From Australimonas brisbanensis (lineage in GTDB: Bacteria; Chloroflexota; Dehalococcoidia; Lucifugimonadales; Australimonadaceae): a stretch of 64,000 bases of DNA. A program made the position numbers and the translations under genes. Each line of letters begins with the position of its first letter. The first letter of the stretch is position 1. Of this stretch, positions 48,766-57,299 are shown piece by piece. Under the pieces are notes generated by a model that saw only the letters and a list, made by a program, of their open reading frames with translations, ran no database searches and was not told the origin of the DNA. The stretch lies in assembly GCA_038147155.1 (NCBI GenBank), contig JAYQTA010000005.1, positions 62,001 through 126,000 on the forward strand, written 5' to 3'.

Positions 48766-49572
48766 TCAGGACGACTTGAGCGTGATGCCCCCGTCCACCA
48801 CCAGCTCGATGCCGGTGACGTAGCGCGATTCGTCCGAGGCCAGGAACAGCGCTGCGTTGGCCACGTCCCACGCATCGCCCATGTGGCCCATGGGCACCTG
48901 CGCATCACGCGCGCGCCACATCGCCTCCACATCGCCCCCGGCGTAGGACTGCGCCAGGCCCACGGACCGCTCCACCATGGGCGTTTTCATCAGTCCCGGC
49001 AGGATGGCGTTCACCCGAACGCCCCTGGCCGCGTACTCCACCGCCGTGGTGCGGGTGAGGTGGTTCAGCGCCGCCTTGGTGGCGTAGTAGGTGGCGTACG
49101 GCACGCCGAGGAACCGTATCGAGGCGATGGAGGAGATGTTGATGATGGAGCCGGAGCCCTGCTCCACCATCACCGGAATCACGTGCTTCATCCCCAGGAA
49201 GGCGCTCTTGAGGTTCACGTTGAAGACGTGGTCCCAGCGCTCCTCCGACAGTTCCACCACCCCGCCCACCTCCACGATGGCCACGTTGGAGTCGAGCACG
49301 TCGATGCGCCCGAACCGCTCCAGGCACCGGTCCACCGCCGCCTTCAGCTCGTCCGAGCGTGAGGCGTCAGCGCCCAGGGCCTCTGCATCGCCGCCCTCGG
49401 CCCGGATGATGTCCGCTGTCTCGTGAGCGGCCGCCTCGTTAATGTCCACGCACAGCACGCTGGCGCCCTCGCGGGCGAACAGCACCGCCGCCGCCTTGCC
49501 ATTGCCCCAGCCGGGGCCGATGCTCCCCGCTCCCACCACCAGCGCCGTCTTGCCCGCCAGCCGTCCAGCCAT
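48766..49572 (-). CDS. Short-chain dehydrogenase/reductase
   Basis: This 268-aa SDR has the cofactor motif VVGAGSIGPGWGNGKA (12-27), longer than usual between glycines, DVLDSNVAIVE in place of the usual NNAG, INISSIAS and catalytic YYATK (about 157-161). The end (TGIELVVDGG) is standard. The same glycine-rich variant with G-N-G occurs in the SDR at 62731, so the two are closely related. It is the last gene of the thiolase-ligase-SDR operon. I use ATG 49572; the longer frame to 49770 lies inside the ligase gene. Confidence 0.9.
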   Translation of the reverse strand: MAGRLAGKTALVVGAGSIGPGWGNGKAAAVLFAREGASVLCVDINEAAAHETADIIRAEGGDAEALGADASRSDELKAAVDRCLERFGRIDVLDSNVAIVEVGGVVELSEERWDHVFNVNLKSAFLGMKHVIPVMVEQGSGSIINISSIASIRFLGVPYATYYATKAALNHLTRTTAVEYAARGVRVNAILPGLMKTPMVERSVGLAQSYAGGDVEAMWRARDAQVPMGHMGDAWDVANAALFLASDESRYVTGIELVVDGGITLKSS

Positions 49573-49606
49573 GCACTCGCCTCCGCACGCCCGCTCCGGG
49601 GCGTGC

Positions 49607-51145
49607 CTAGATATGCCTGCCCGCACCCTCCGCCAGCAGGCGGCGCAATTCGGTCTTGAGCGTCTTGCCGTAGCTGTTCTTGGGGATGACCTCACAGAAC
49701 ACGTACCGCTTGGGCTTCTTGAAGGAGGCCATCTCCCCCCGGCACCAGGCCTCCAGCGTCGGAGCATCACACGGAACGCCCTCCGTCGGCACGATGAACG
49801 CCACCACCGACTCGCCCCACTCCCGGTCCGGCTCGCCGATCACCGCCGCCTCGGCGACGGCGGGGTGGCGCACCAGCACCTCCTCCACCTCGCGGGGGTA
49901 GATGTTGGTGCCACCGGAGATGATGACGTCCTTGGAGCGGTCGGTGAGGGTGAGGAAGCCCTCAACGTCCAGGCGGCCGATGTCGCCCGTCCGCAGCCAT
50001 CCGTCCACCAGCGTCTCTCGGGTGGCCTGCTCGTTGCGCCAGTAGCCCGCCATCACCGTGGGCCCGCGCACCACCACCTCGCCGGGGGTACCGGGCGGCA
50101 GGTCGGCCATGGCCTCGTCCACCACCCGCACCTCCACGCAGCCCTGGGCCGCGCCCACGGAAGCGAGGCGCTCGCGCCAGCGGGGGTGCTCGCTGGCGGC
50201 GAGCACCTCGCGGCGCAGGGAGGTGATGGTCATGGGGCTCTCGCCCTGCCCGTAGATCTGCACGAAACGCGGGCCCATGACCGCCAGCGCATCCTCGATG
50301 TCCGCCACGTACATGGGCCCGCCGCCGTAGACCACCGTCCGGATGCCCGCCCCCGTGCGCCCGGTGCGCCGAGCTTCATCCACCAACCGCTTGACCATGG
50401 TGGGCGCGGCGAAGAAGGAGAGGCCCCCCACCCGCTCGCCCAGGTCCAGGATCTCGCCGGGGTCGAAGCCGTGGGAGCGTGGCACCAGGTGGCGCGCCCC
50501 CCGGCGCACGTGCATAAAGTTGTACAGCCCCGCGCCGTGGGAGAGGGGCGCGGCGTAGACGGCGGCGTCGGACGGGCGGACATCGTCGACATCCAGCGTG
50601 TAGGTGGTGGACATGGCCGCCAGGTTCTGGTGGGTGAGCATCACCCCCTTGGGGCGGCCGGTGGTGCCGGAGGTGTAGAAGAGCCAGGCCAGCGCACCGG
50701 CGTCCAGCAGGGCCGGAACCTCCGGGCCGGGTCCCGCCGCCCCCAGCGCGACCCAGGCTGGCGTGTCGACGCCCACCTCGTGGCATCCAGTGGGCAGCCT
50801 CACCGCCTCACCCAGCGTGCCCGCGGCGGTGAAGACCGCCGAGGCGTCCGCGTTCTCGATGATCCAGGCCGCCTCCTTGGGGTGGAGCTTGTAGTTGATG
50901 GGCACGGCCACCGCGCCCAGCCACCACACCCCGTAGAGTGCCTCTAGGTACTCGGTGCGGTTCTCCATGAACAGCGCCACCCGCTGGCCCGGCCCCACGC
51001 CGTGCGCATCGCGCAGGCCCGCCGCGATGGCGCGGGCGCGCGCCGCGAACTCAGCATAGGTGGCGCGTACCTGCTCGCCCTCCAGCAGGGCGGGCGCGTC
51101 GGGGGTGATGCGGGCCGTCGCGTGGAGCCAGGAGGCGATGTTCAC
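49607..51145 (-). CDS. AMP-dependent acyl-CoA synthetase/ligase
   Basis: This 512-aa ANL-family enzyme would activate a carboxylic acid to its CoA thioester via an acyl-AMP. It has the P-loop YTSGTTGRPKGVMLTH (about 183-198), IYGQGESPM, the hinge region WLRTGDIGRLDVEGFLTLTD with SKDVIISGG, and the C-terminal catalytic Lys in KNSYGKTLKTEL. I use GTG 51145 (MNIASWLHATAR), preceded by GAGGGGC; it begins 10 bases after the thiolase stop. With the thiolase and SDR this suggests an acyl-CoA degradation route. Confidence 0.92.
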   Translation of the reverse strand: MNIASWLHATARITPDAPALLEGEQVRATYAEFAARARAIAAGLRDAHGVGPGQRVALFMENRTEYLEALYGVWWLGAVAVPINYKLHPKEAAWIIENADASAVFTAAGTLGEAVRLPTGCHEVGVDTPAWVALGAAGPGPEVPALLDAGALAWLFYTSGTTGRPKGVMLTHQNLAAMSTTYTLDVDDVRPSDAAVYAAPLSHGAGLYNFMHVRRGARHLVPRSHGFDPGEILDLGERVGGLSFFAAPTMVKRLVDEARRTGRTGAGIRTVVYGGGPMYVADIEDALAVMGPRFVQIYGQGESPMTITSLRREVLAASEHPRWRERLASVGAAQGCVEVRVVDEAMADLPPGTPGEVVVRGPTVMAGYWRNEQATRETLVDGWLRTGDIGRLDVEGFLTLTDRSKDVIISGGTNIYPREVEEVLVRHPAVAEAAVIGEPDREWGESVVAFIVPTEGVPCDAPTLEAWCRGEMASFKKPKRYVFCEVIPKNSYGKTLKTELRRLLAEGAGRHI

Positions 51146-51155
51146 CGCTCGCCCC

Positions 51156-52334
51156 TCATGCCCGCCCGGCTTCGAGCACCGAGGCGTAGTTGGCGACGGC
51201 CGAACCGCCCATGTTGAACACCAGGCCCACCTGCGCCCCGTCCAACTGCACCTCACCCGCGCTCGCGGTGAGCTGGCGAAACGCCATGGCGTGCATGGAC
51301 ACCCCCGTGGCGCCCACCGGGTGGCCCTTGGCCTTGAGTCCACCCGATAGGTTCACCGGCAGCGCTCCGCCCCGGTAGACGGTGCCCGCCTCGATGGCCC
51401 GATGCCCCTGCCCGTGGGGTGCGAGGCCCATCGCCTCGTAGATCAGCAGCTCGGCGATGGTGAAGCAGTCGTGCACCTCGGCGAAATCCACGTCGTCCAG
51501 TCCCACGCCCGCGTCCGCCAGCGCGCCGCGTATCGCCCGCTCCGGGCCCTCGAATCCGATGAAGTCACGCGAGGAGAAGGGCAGCAGGTCGTTCACCTGG
51601 CTCACCGCCCGGAACTCCACGTGCCGGGGGAACTCCCCAGCCCGGTCTGAGGGCACCAGCACCACGGCGGCCGCGCCGTCGGTGATGAGCGAGCAGTCGG
51701 TCATGCGCAGGGGTGGGGCGATGAGCGGGTTGCGCTCCGAGACGGTGCTGCACTCCTCCACGCTGAGGGCCTTGTGCATCTGCGCCAGCGGGTTGCGCAT
51801 GGCGTTGGCGTGGTTCTTGGCCGCGATGGCCGCCATGGTGGGCAGCGGGTCGTGGTAGCGCTCGGCGTAGGAATGCGCCGCCAGGGCGAACACCTGGGGG
51901 AAGCTGAGCTGGGCCTCGTCAGGGTCATGCTGGTAGCCCGCCCCGCACAGCGCGCGCGTCACATCGGCGGTGGAGTTGTTGGTCATCTTCTCGGCGCCCA
52001 CCACCAGCACGGCCTGGGCCTGCCCCGCCGCGATGGCGCTGATGCCCGCGAACACCGCAGCCGAGCCAGACGCGCAGGCGTTCTCCAGCCGGGTGGCTGG
52101 CTTGAAGCGCAGGTCGGGCGATATCTGGTGGATCAGCGAGGAGGCGAATCCGTCGGGCACCATGCCGGAGTTGAAGTGGCCCAGGAACACCGCATCGATA
52201 GCGGCTGGTTCGATGCCCGCGTCAGCGATGGCCTCCCGCCCGGCGGCCACGATCAGGTCCTCCAGGCTCTGGCCCTCCAGGCGCCCGAATCGGGTGTGCC
52301 CGCTCCCCACCATCGCCACGCCCGGTGCCCTCAT
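51156..52334 (-). CDS. Thiolase-like acetyl-CoA acetyltransferase (SCP-x type)
   Basis: A 392-aa thiolase-fold protein. The nucleophilic Cys lies in RLENACASGSAAV (about 88-100). HDCFTIAELL (with His) and GGLKAKGHPVGATGVSMHA near the end are characteristic of the SCP-x/archaeal-type thiolases. The second catalytic Cys region is less clear (QVGLVFNMGGS lacks it), which is common in this branch. It is first in the leftward operon with the ligase and SDR. AGGAGCC precedes ATG 52334. Confidence 0.9.
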   Translation of the reverse strand: MRAPGVAMVGSGHTRFGRLEGQSLEDLIVAAGREAIADAGIEPAAIDAVFLGHFNSGMVPDGFASSLIHQISPDLRFKPATRLENACASGSAAVFAGISAIAAGQAQAVLVVGAEKMTNNSTADVTRALCGAGYQHDPDEAQLSFPQVFALAAHSYAERYHDPLPTMAAIAAKNHANAMRNPLAQMHKALSVEECSTVSERNPLIAPPLRMTDCSLITDGAAAVVLVPSDRAGEFPRHVEFRAVSQVNDLLPFSSRDFIGFEGPERAIRGALADAGVGLDDVDFAEVHDCFTIAELLIYEAMGLAPHGQGHRAIEAGTVYRGGALPVNLSGGLKAKGHPVGATGVSMHAMAFRQLTASAGEVQLDGAQVGLVFNMGGSAVANYASVLEAGRA

Positions 52335-52510
52335 GGCTCCTCCTATGGCCGTCCGGCGGCCACCGGCCACACGTTACGCCACTCCCCTTGCCCACGGCCA
52401 GACTCTCGTGCGCGCGGGCGCATCCGCGCGAGCGCCTGCGCTCCTCGCTAGATTGCAGCCCGGCGCTGCGCTAGTATCGGCGCACCACAGCCCGGCGGGA
52501 GAGGTGTCTC

Positions 52511-53608
52511 GTGAGCGAGCAGCAGCGGTTCGAGTTCGGCGTCTGGGACCAGATGCAGACCTATGAGGTGCATCAGGCGAGCACCGCCCGCGAGGTGTAC
52601 GAGAAGCACATCAAGCAGGCCAAGCTGATGGAGGACGTAGGCTTCGACACCTACTGGACGCTGGAGCACCAGGGCTCCTACGTGGGCGCCGTCACCTCCC
52701 CGCAGATGTTCCTGCTGGCCGTGGCCCGCGCCACCGAGCGCATCCGCCTGGGCACCATGATCTGGCAGACGCCCTTCCACCACCCGGTGCGCCTGGCCCA
52801 GGACATCGCCATGCTGGACCACCTGTCCAACGGGCGCGTGGAGTTCGGGGCGGGTATCGGCGTTCACGAGCACGAGTTCATCCGCTGGGGCCTGGACTTC
52901 TACAAGCGCCGGGAGATGGGCGAGGAGGTGCTGGAGGTCCTGCACCAGGCGTGGACCACGGGCAAGGTGACCTTCAAGGGCGAGTTCTGGCAGTTCGAGG
53001 AGGCGCTGGTGCAGCCGGTGCCCCTCCAGAAGCCCTACCCGCCCATCTGGGCTGCCGTCCACTCGCCCCGCTCCATCGAGTTCGCCGCGCGCCACAACTA
53101 CCACATGGCGCTGAACATCGACACCGACGAGACGATGGTGAAGAAGTTCGCCCACTGGCGCGAGCTGTGGGCATCCTTCAACCACCCCGGCCCGCGCCCC
53201 CGCCAGTTCCTCATGCGCGTGGTGCACGTGGCGGAGACCGACGCCAAGGCGCGCGAGCAGGCGGAGCAGTACCTGATGGAGGCCAACTCCCTGGGCCGCG
53301 AGTTGGTGGCTGCCTCCAAGGTGGGATTCGGCGAGAACCCGCGCGGGATGGGCCGCGAGGACTCCGAGGACATCCGTGAGCGCGGGCGCGTGTTCCGCGA
53401 GAGTTCCAAGTCCTACGACTTCTGGATCGACAACGGCCTGGCGCTGGTGGGCAGCCCCGAAACGGTGGCCCGCAAGATTACCGAGGGACGAGAGAAGATC
53501 GGCTACACCCACTTCGCAGGCAAGTTCCACATCGGCCGCATGCCGCACGAGATGGTGGAGAAGTCCATCAGCCTCTTCGGCAAGGAGGTCATCCCCGGCC
53601 TGCGCTAG
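52511..53608 (+). CDS. LLM class flavin-dependent oxidoreductase (luciferase-like)
   Basis: This 365-aa protein is a bacterial luciferase-like monooxygenase or F420-dependent reductase. It has FEFGVWDQ at strand 1, EDVGFDTYWTLEHQ with the Glu-His pair, RIRLGTMIWQTPFHHPVRLA and LDHLSNGRVEFGAGIG, all typical. Cofactor (FMN or F420) and substrate cannot be told. The start is GTG 52511, with GGGAGAGG upstream and a -10-like TAGTAT at 52472-52477. A Rieske oxygenase follows after 64 bases, possibly the same pathway. Confidence 0.9.
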   Translation: MSEQQRFEFGVWDQMQTYEVHQASTAREVYEKHIKQAKLMEDVGFDTYWTLEHQGSYVGAVTSPQMFLLAVARATERIRLGTMIWQTPFHHPVRLAQDIAMLDHLSNGRVEFGAGIGVHEHEFIRWGLDFYKRREMGEEVLEVLHQAWTTGKVTFKGEFWQFEEALVQPVPLQKPYPPIWAAVHSPRSIEFAARHNYHMALNIDTDETMVKKFAHWRELWASFNHPGPRPRQFLMRVVHVAETDAKAREQAEQYLMEANSLGRELVAASKVGFGENPRGMGREDSEDIRERGRVFRESSKSYDFWIDNGLALVGSPETVARKITEGREKIGYTHFAGKFHIGRMPHEMVEKSISLFGKEVIPGLR

Positions 53609-53672
53609 CAGGCACGGGGCCGGTGGCCCAGGGAAGGGATAGGCAGGCTGTCACGAGGAACAGGACGTACCC

Positions 53673-55019
53673 ATGCTGACCCAGGAAGAGAACGAGATCG
53701 TCACCCACGTGGGCCCCGGCACGCCCATGGGGGATCTGATGCGCCAGTACTGGCTGCCGGTGTACCTCTCGTCGGACATCGCCGAGAACGACTCCAAGCC
53801 CCGCCGACTCAAGCTGCTCCACGAGAACCTCATCATCTTCCGCGACACCTCCGGGCGCGCGGTGCTGGTGACCGAGGTGTGCCCGCACCGGGGCGCATCG
53901 CTGTACTGGGGGCGGAACGAGGACGACGGCATCCGGTGCGCCTACCACGGCTGGAAGTTCGCCGCCGATGGGCGCTGCGTGGACATGCCCAACGAACCGG
54001 CGGCCTCCAACTTCAAGGACAAGGTGCACATCCGCTCCTACCCCGTCCAGGAGCGCAACGGCATCATCTGGACCTACATGGGCCCGCGCCAGACCCCTCC
54101 CCCTCTGCCGGACCTGGAGTTCAACTGCATCCCCCCGGAGCAGATCACCATCCGGCGCGACATGCAGATGACCAACTGGCTCCAGGGGCTTGAGGGGAAC
54201 ATCGACTCCTCGCACCTGTCCTTCCTGCACACCCGCCTGGAGGCTGACGGCAGCGCGGACTTCGCAGGCATGGCCCCCGCCAACCGGGGCCTGTATTACG
54301 TGGACAACGCGCCGGTGATGGAGACCCACGACACCCAGGCGGGAGTGATGTACGGGGCGGGGCGACGCGAGGAGCCGGGCAAGGTGTACTGGCGCGTGAC
54401 CCAGTTCCTCTTCCCCTTCTACGGCATGTTCGCCCCCGTCTCCCTGCGCGAGTGCCCCATCCAGTGGTGGGTGCCGCTGGACGACGGGGCGGTGATGAAG
54501 TGGGACGTGCGCTGGAACCCGGAGCGGGCCATCACCGCCGAGGAGCGCGAGCGCCTCTTCCTGCCCGACCCCGGGGGGTTCGTGGAGGAGACGGGGGACC
54601 CCTACACCCATTGGCGCCTGGCTGCCGATGCCTCCAACGACTACCTGAACGACTACGACGCCCAGCTCACCAAGCGCTTCAACGGCATCCCGTCCATCAA
54701 CCTGCAGGACAAGGCGCTGCTGGAGTCCATGGGCTCCATCGTGGATCGCACCATCGAGCACCTGGGCACCGCCGACGCCATGATCATCCGGGTGCGCCGC
54801 CGGCTCATCGCCGCCGCCAGGGCCCTGCGTGAGCACGGCACCGTCCCGCCGGGGGTGGACGAGCCCTCGGCCTACGCCGTGCGCACCATGACCACGATCC
54901 AGCCGGAGGGCGTGGACCCCTTCACGGTGGAGGCCGCCTCGCTGAAGGCCTTCAGCGGACGGCCCGTGCTCTCCGCCGAGGCCCAGCAGGCGTCCATGCG
55001 CATGGCCGCCCCCGAATAG
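53673..55019 (+). CDS. Rieske non-heme iron oxygenase, large subunit (second)
   Basis: A 448-aa ring-hydroxylating oxygenase with Rieske ligands C70-x-H72 (CPHRGASLYWG) and C89-x-x-H92 (CAYHGW). The iron site is in NWLQGLEGNIDSSHLSFLH (about 168-186). It is a distant paralogue of the gene at 28490; both begin with GTPMGDLM/GTPMGELM followed by RxYW, which places them in the phthalate dioxygenase-like group acting on aromatic acids or phenoxy compounds. No ferredoxin reductase is adjacent. A strong hairpin follows. Confidence 0.92.
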   Translation: MLTQEENEIVTHVGPGTPMGDLMRQYWLPVYLSSDIAENDSKPRRLKLLHENLIIFRDTSGRAVLVTEVCPHRGASLYWGRNEDDGIRCAYHGWKFAADGRCVDMPNEPAASNFKDKVHIRSYPVQERNGIIWTYMGPRQTPPPLPDLEFNCIPPEQITIRRDMQMTNWLQGLEGNIDSSHLSFLHTRLEADGSADFAGMAPANRGLYYVDNAPVMETHDTQAGVMYGAGRREEPGKVYWRVTQFLFPFYGMFAPVSLRECPIQWWVPLDDGAVMKWDVRWNPERAITAEERERLFLPDPGGFVEETGDPYTHWRLAADASNDYLNDYDAQLTKRFNGIPSINLQDKALLESMGSIVDRTIEHLGTADAMIIRVRRRLIAAARALREHGTVPPGVDEPSAYAVRTMTTIQPEGVDPFTVEAASLKAFSGRPVLSAEAQQASMRMAAPE

Positions 55020-55028
55020 GCCAGCGTG

Positions 55029-55055
55029 CGGGGCTGGCGCTTGGCGCCAGCCCCG
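55029..55055 (+). terminator. Terminator after the second Rieske oxygenase
   Basis: CGGGGCTGGCGC-TTG-GCGCCAGCCCCG is a perfect 12-bp stem beginning 10 bases after the stop codon. Confidence 0.7.
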
Positions 55056-55065
55056 CCTCCCCCGG

Positions 55066-55093
55066 TTGACGCTTCTCGCCGTGCGGGTATCCT
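55066..55093 (+). promoter_or_regulatory. Promoter upstream of the 34-aa frame and aldo/keto reductase
   Basis: TTGACG (55066-55071) and TATCCT (55088-55093) are 16 bases apart, directly after the terminator. Confidence 0.65.
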
Positions 55094-55131
55094 GCGCCCA
55101 CGCAAGCCGGGTCTCTTCCGGCTGCGCAGGA

Positions 55132-55236
55132 ATGAACCCCGCAGAGGAGGCGCATACGACCACCGAAACGCTGGAACGAGTGGTGGACGGCGACGGGCAC
55201 GTCTCGGACTGGCTCGCGGACATAGGCAACGACTAA
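55132..55236 (+). pseudogene. 34-codon frame resembling an amidohydrolase N-terminus
   Basis: ATG 55132 opens a short frame whose end reads LERVVDGDGHVSDW, similar to the D-x-D-G-H-V segment that starts the amidohydrolase at 26474. It stops at TAA 55236, 18 bases before the aldo/keto reductase. It follows a good promoter. It may be a truncated remnant of an amidohydrolase gene now serving as a leader, or a short peptide. Homology over so few residues is weak evidence. Confidence 0.4.
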
Positions 55237-55254
55237 CACCCCAGGGAGGGCGGC

Positions 55255-56274
55255 ATGGAGTACCGGGAGGTACCGGGGACCGGCATCGAGATCTCGGTGG
55301 TGGGCTTCGGGACAGGTGATAACGGCGGGCTGATGGTCAAGGGCGAGCCCAAGGAACGGCTGCGCGCCGTGGAGCGGGCGCTGGACCTGGGCGTGAACTA
55401 CTTCGACACCGCACCCGACTACGGCAAGGGGCTGGCGGAGACCCACCTGGGCGAGGTGCTCAAGCAGATCCGCGAGCGCCCGGTGCTGTGCACGAAGGTG
55501 GAGGTCATGCCCGAGCACCTGGCAGACGTGGCAGGACGCGTGACTGCCTCGGTGGAGGCATCGCTCGGGCGATTGGGCGTGGACTACGTGGACTTCGTGA
55601 TGATGCACAACCCCCCGCACCTGAAGACGGACCTGGACGCGCCGGGGTGGATCGGCCTGTCGGTCAACGAGATGATCGGCCCTGGCGGGGCGCTGGAGGG
55701 CCTCCAGCGCATGCGTGAGCAGGGCAAGGTGGGCTACTTCGGCTTCACCCTGGACAGCCTGGACATCGAGGCCGTGGACGCGGTGCTGGAGACGGGCGAG
55801 TTCAACTTCATCAACGCCTGGTACAACCTGATCAACCCCTCGGCGGCCATGCCCACGCCGCGCGGCCTGTCGGTGGGCTACGACTTCGCCGACGTCATCA
55901 CCCACGCCTACGAGCGCGGGGTGGGCGTGGCGTGCATCGGCCCCCACGGGCGCGGCGCGCTGACCGACCACGCCCTGCGGGGTGGGGCGCGTCACCCGGT
56001 GGCAGCCGGGGCGCTCTCGCGCAACGAACAGCTGTGGAAGGAGGCGCAGGAGAACGCCAAGGCCTTCGGCTTCCTCTCCAAGGAGGGGCAGACCCTCCAG
56101 CAGGCGGCGATCCGGTTCGTGTTGCACACGCCGGGCATCATCACGGTCAACGGCGGCTTCTCGGAACTCTCACACCTGGACGAAATGGTGGCCAACGCCT
56201 CCCACGGTCCCCTCACCCGCGAGGAGATGGCGCGCGTGCAGATGGTCTGGCACGGGAACCTGGGCCGCCGCTAG
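55255..56274 (+). CDS. Aldo/keto reductase
   Basis: This 339-aa (beta/alpha)8 NADPH-dependent reductase has the AKR catalytic residues Asp and Tyr in FDTAPDYGKG (about 45-54), Lys in LCTKVEV (about 80-86) and His in VMMHNPP (about 117). It has VGFGTGDNGG near the start and an insert before GLQRMREQGKVGYFGFT. The family reduces aldehydes and ketones; the substrate is unknown. CAGGGAGGGCGGC precedes ATG 55255. Confidence 0.9.
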   Translation: MEYREVPGTGIEISVVGFGTGDNGGLMVKGEPKERLRAVERALDLGVNYFDTAPDYGKGLAETHLGEVLKQIRERPVLCTKVEVMPEHLADVAGRVTASVEASLGRLGVDYVDFVMMHNPPHLKTDLDAPGWIGLSVNEMIGPGGALEGLQRMREQGKVGYFGFTLDSLDIEAVDAVLETGEFNFINAWYNLINPSAAMPTPRGLSVGYDFADVITHAYERGVGVACIGPHGRGALTDHALRGGARHPVAAGALSRNEQLWKEAQENAKAFGFLSKEGQTLQQAAIRFVLHTPGIITVNGGFSELSHLDEMVANASHGPLTREEMARVQMVWHGNLGRR

Positions 56275-56329
56275 CGCAGGTGGCGATGCTTGCATCGCAC
56301 CAGAGTGCGGCGGGCAACAGCCCTACCGC

Positions 56330-56740
56330 GTGAACCCGGCGGGGCCGCTGTCCGCGATGCTCGCGGCCACGCTGGAACGGCTCCCCGCGGAGGGCACCGA
56401 GGGGTTCGTGGCTGCCCTGGAGGCCTACGCCGGTGGCCGGGTGCCCCAGGAGCGGCGCGACCGCTGCCTGCGCACCGACCCGCTGGCCCTGGCGGCCATG
56501 TGCCGTGCGCTCTTCGCGGAGGGGGACGTGGCCCCCGACATGCCTCACTGGCCCTTCCCCTGCCTGCTGTTCGCGGGGGAACAGGACGGCGACCTCCACG
56601 ACCAGGCGCAGCGGGCAGCTGAGGCCATCCCGCGTGCGCGGTTCATCTCCCTTCCGGGGCTCGACCACCTGGGCGCGCACGGTCACGTCGAGGGGGTGCT
56701 GGAGGCGGTGCTGGCGACGTTGCGGGCCGGTGCCGACTGA
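56330..56740 (+). pseudogene. Truncated alpha/beta hydrolase (C-terminal half)
   Basis: The frame from about 56330 (GTG) encodes 136 aa. Its end has FPCLLFAGEQDGDLHDQAQR, with the acid residue loop, and FISLPGLDHLGAHGHVEGVL, with the catalytic His. These are the last third of an alpha/beta hydrolase. The N-terminal half with the nucleophile is missing; upstream lies the aldo/keto reductase end. Probably a decayed remnant, since no ribosome site is visible. Confidence 0.55.
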
Positions 56741-56748
56741 CCGCGCCG

Positions 56749-56778
56749 TTGCGCTGGGGGCCCTCGCCGGTGTATCAA
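56749..56778 (+). promoter_or_regulatory. Candidate promoter of the coxG-like gene
   Basis: TTGCGC (56749-56754) and TATCAA (56773-56778) are 18 bases apart, 46 bases before ATG 56825. Confidence 0.4.
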
Positions 56779-56824
56779 GGCAGCGGCCCCGGGCACGGAG
56801 CCACCAACAAGACCGGGAGACCCG

Positions 56825-57289
56825 ATGAACTACCAAGGGAACGTGCAACTGGCAGCGCCACCACTGGCCGTGTGGGATTTCGTGCTGGATGTGGACCGCT
56901 TCGCCTCCTGCTTCCCCGGCGTTGAGGACCTGCGCCGGGTGGACGAGGAGACCTTCGCGGGGACGATGCAGGCCAAGGTGGGCCCCATCTCCTCCAGTTT
57001 CGCCTTCGAGGCGCGCATCGTGGACGCAGAGGCGCCAGTGCGCCTGACGGCACGGGTGGAGGGCACCGACTCGCTGACCAAGTCGGTGATGATCTCCGAC
57101 ATCTCGATGCAGATCGCCTCCGATGGGGGGGCGGGCGCGGCCCTGGCCTACCAGTCAAAGGTGAACGTGAAGGGCCGCCTGGGCATCCTGGGCGACATGG
57201 TGCTGCGGGCCACAGGCGCGCAGGTGATCGAGGAGTTCTTCAACCGTCTGCGTGAGCGCGTCGAGGCCGACGCAGCCGCAGGAGCCTAG
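56825..57289 (+). CDS. CoxG-like SRPBCC protein
   Basis: This 154-aa protein resembles CO dehydrogenase subunit G. It starts MNYQGNVQLAAPPLAVWDFV, has DVDRFASCFPGVEDLR (about 23-38), then AKVGPISSSFAFEARIVD, and ends with a helix (VIEEFFNRLRERVEAD). CoxG members recruit or help mature molybdenum hydroxylases at the membrane, but this copy lacks the C-terminal membrane anchor and there are no cox genes here. It lies 10 bases before the GMC oxidoreductase and may be an accessory protein for it. Confidence 0.8.
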   Translation: MNYQGNVQLAAPPLAVWDFVLDVDRFASCFPGVEDLRRVDEETFAGTMQAKVGPISSSFAFEARIVDAEAPVRLTARVEGTDSLTKSVMISDISMQIASDGGAGAALAYQSKVNVKGRLGILGDMVLRATGAQVIEEFFNRLRERVEADAAAGA

Positions 57290-57299
57290 GGAGGCGCGC

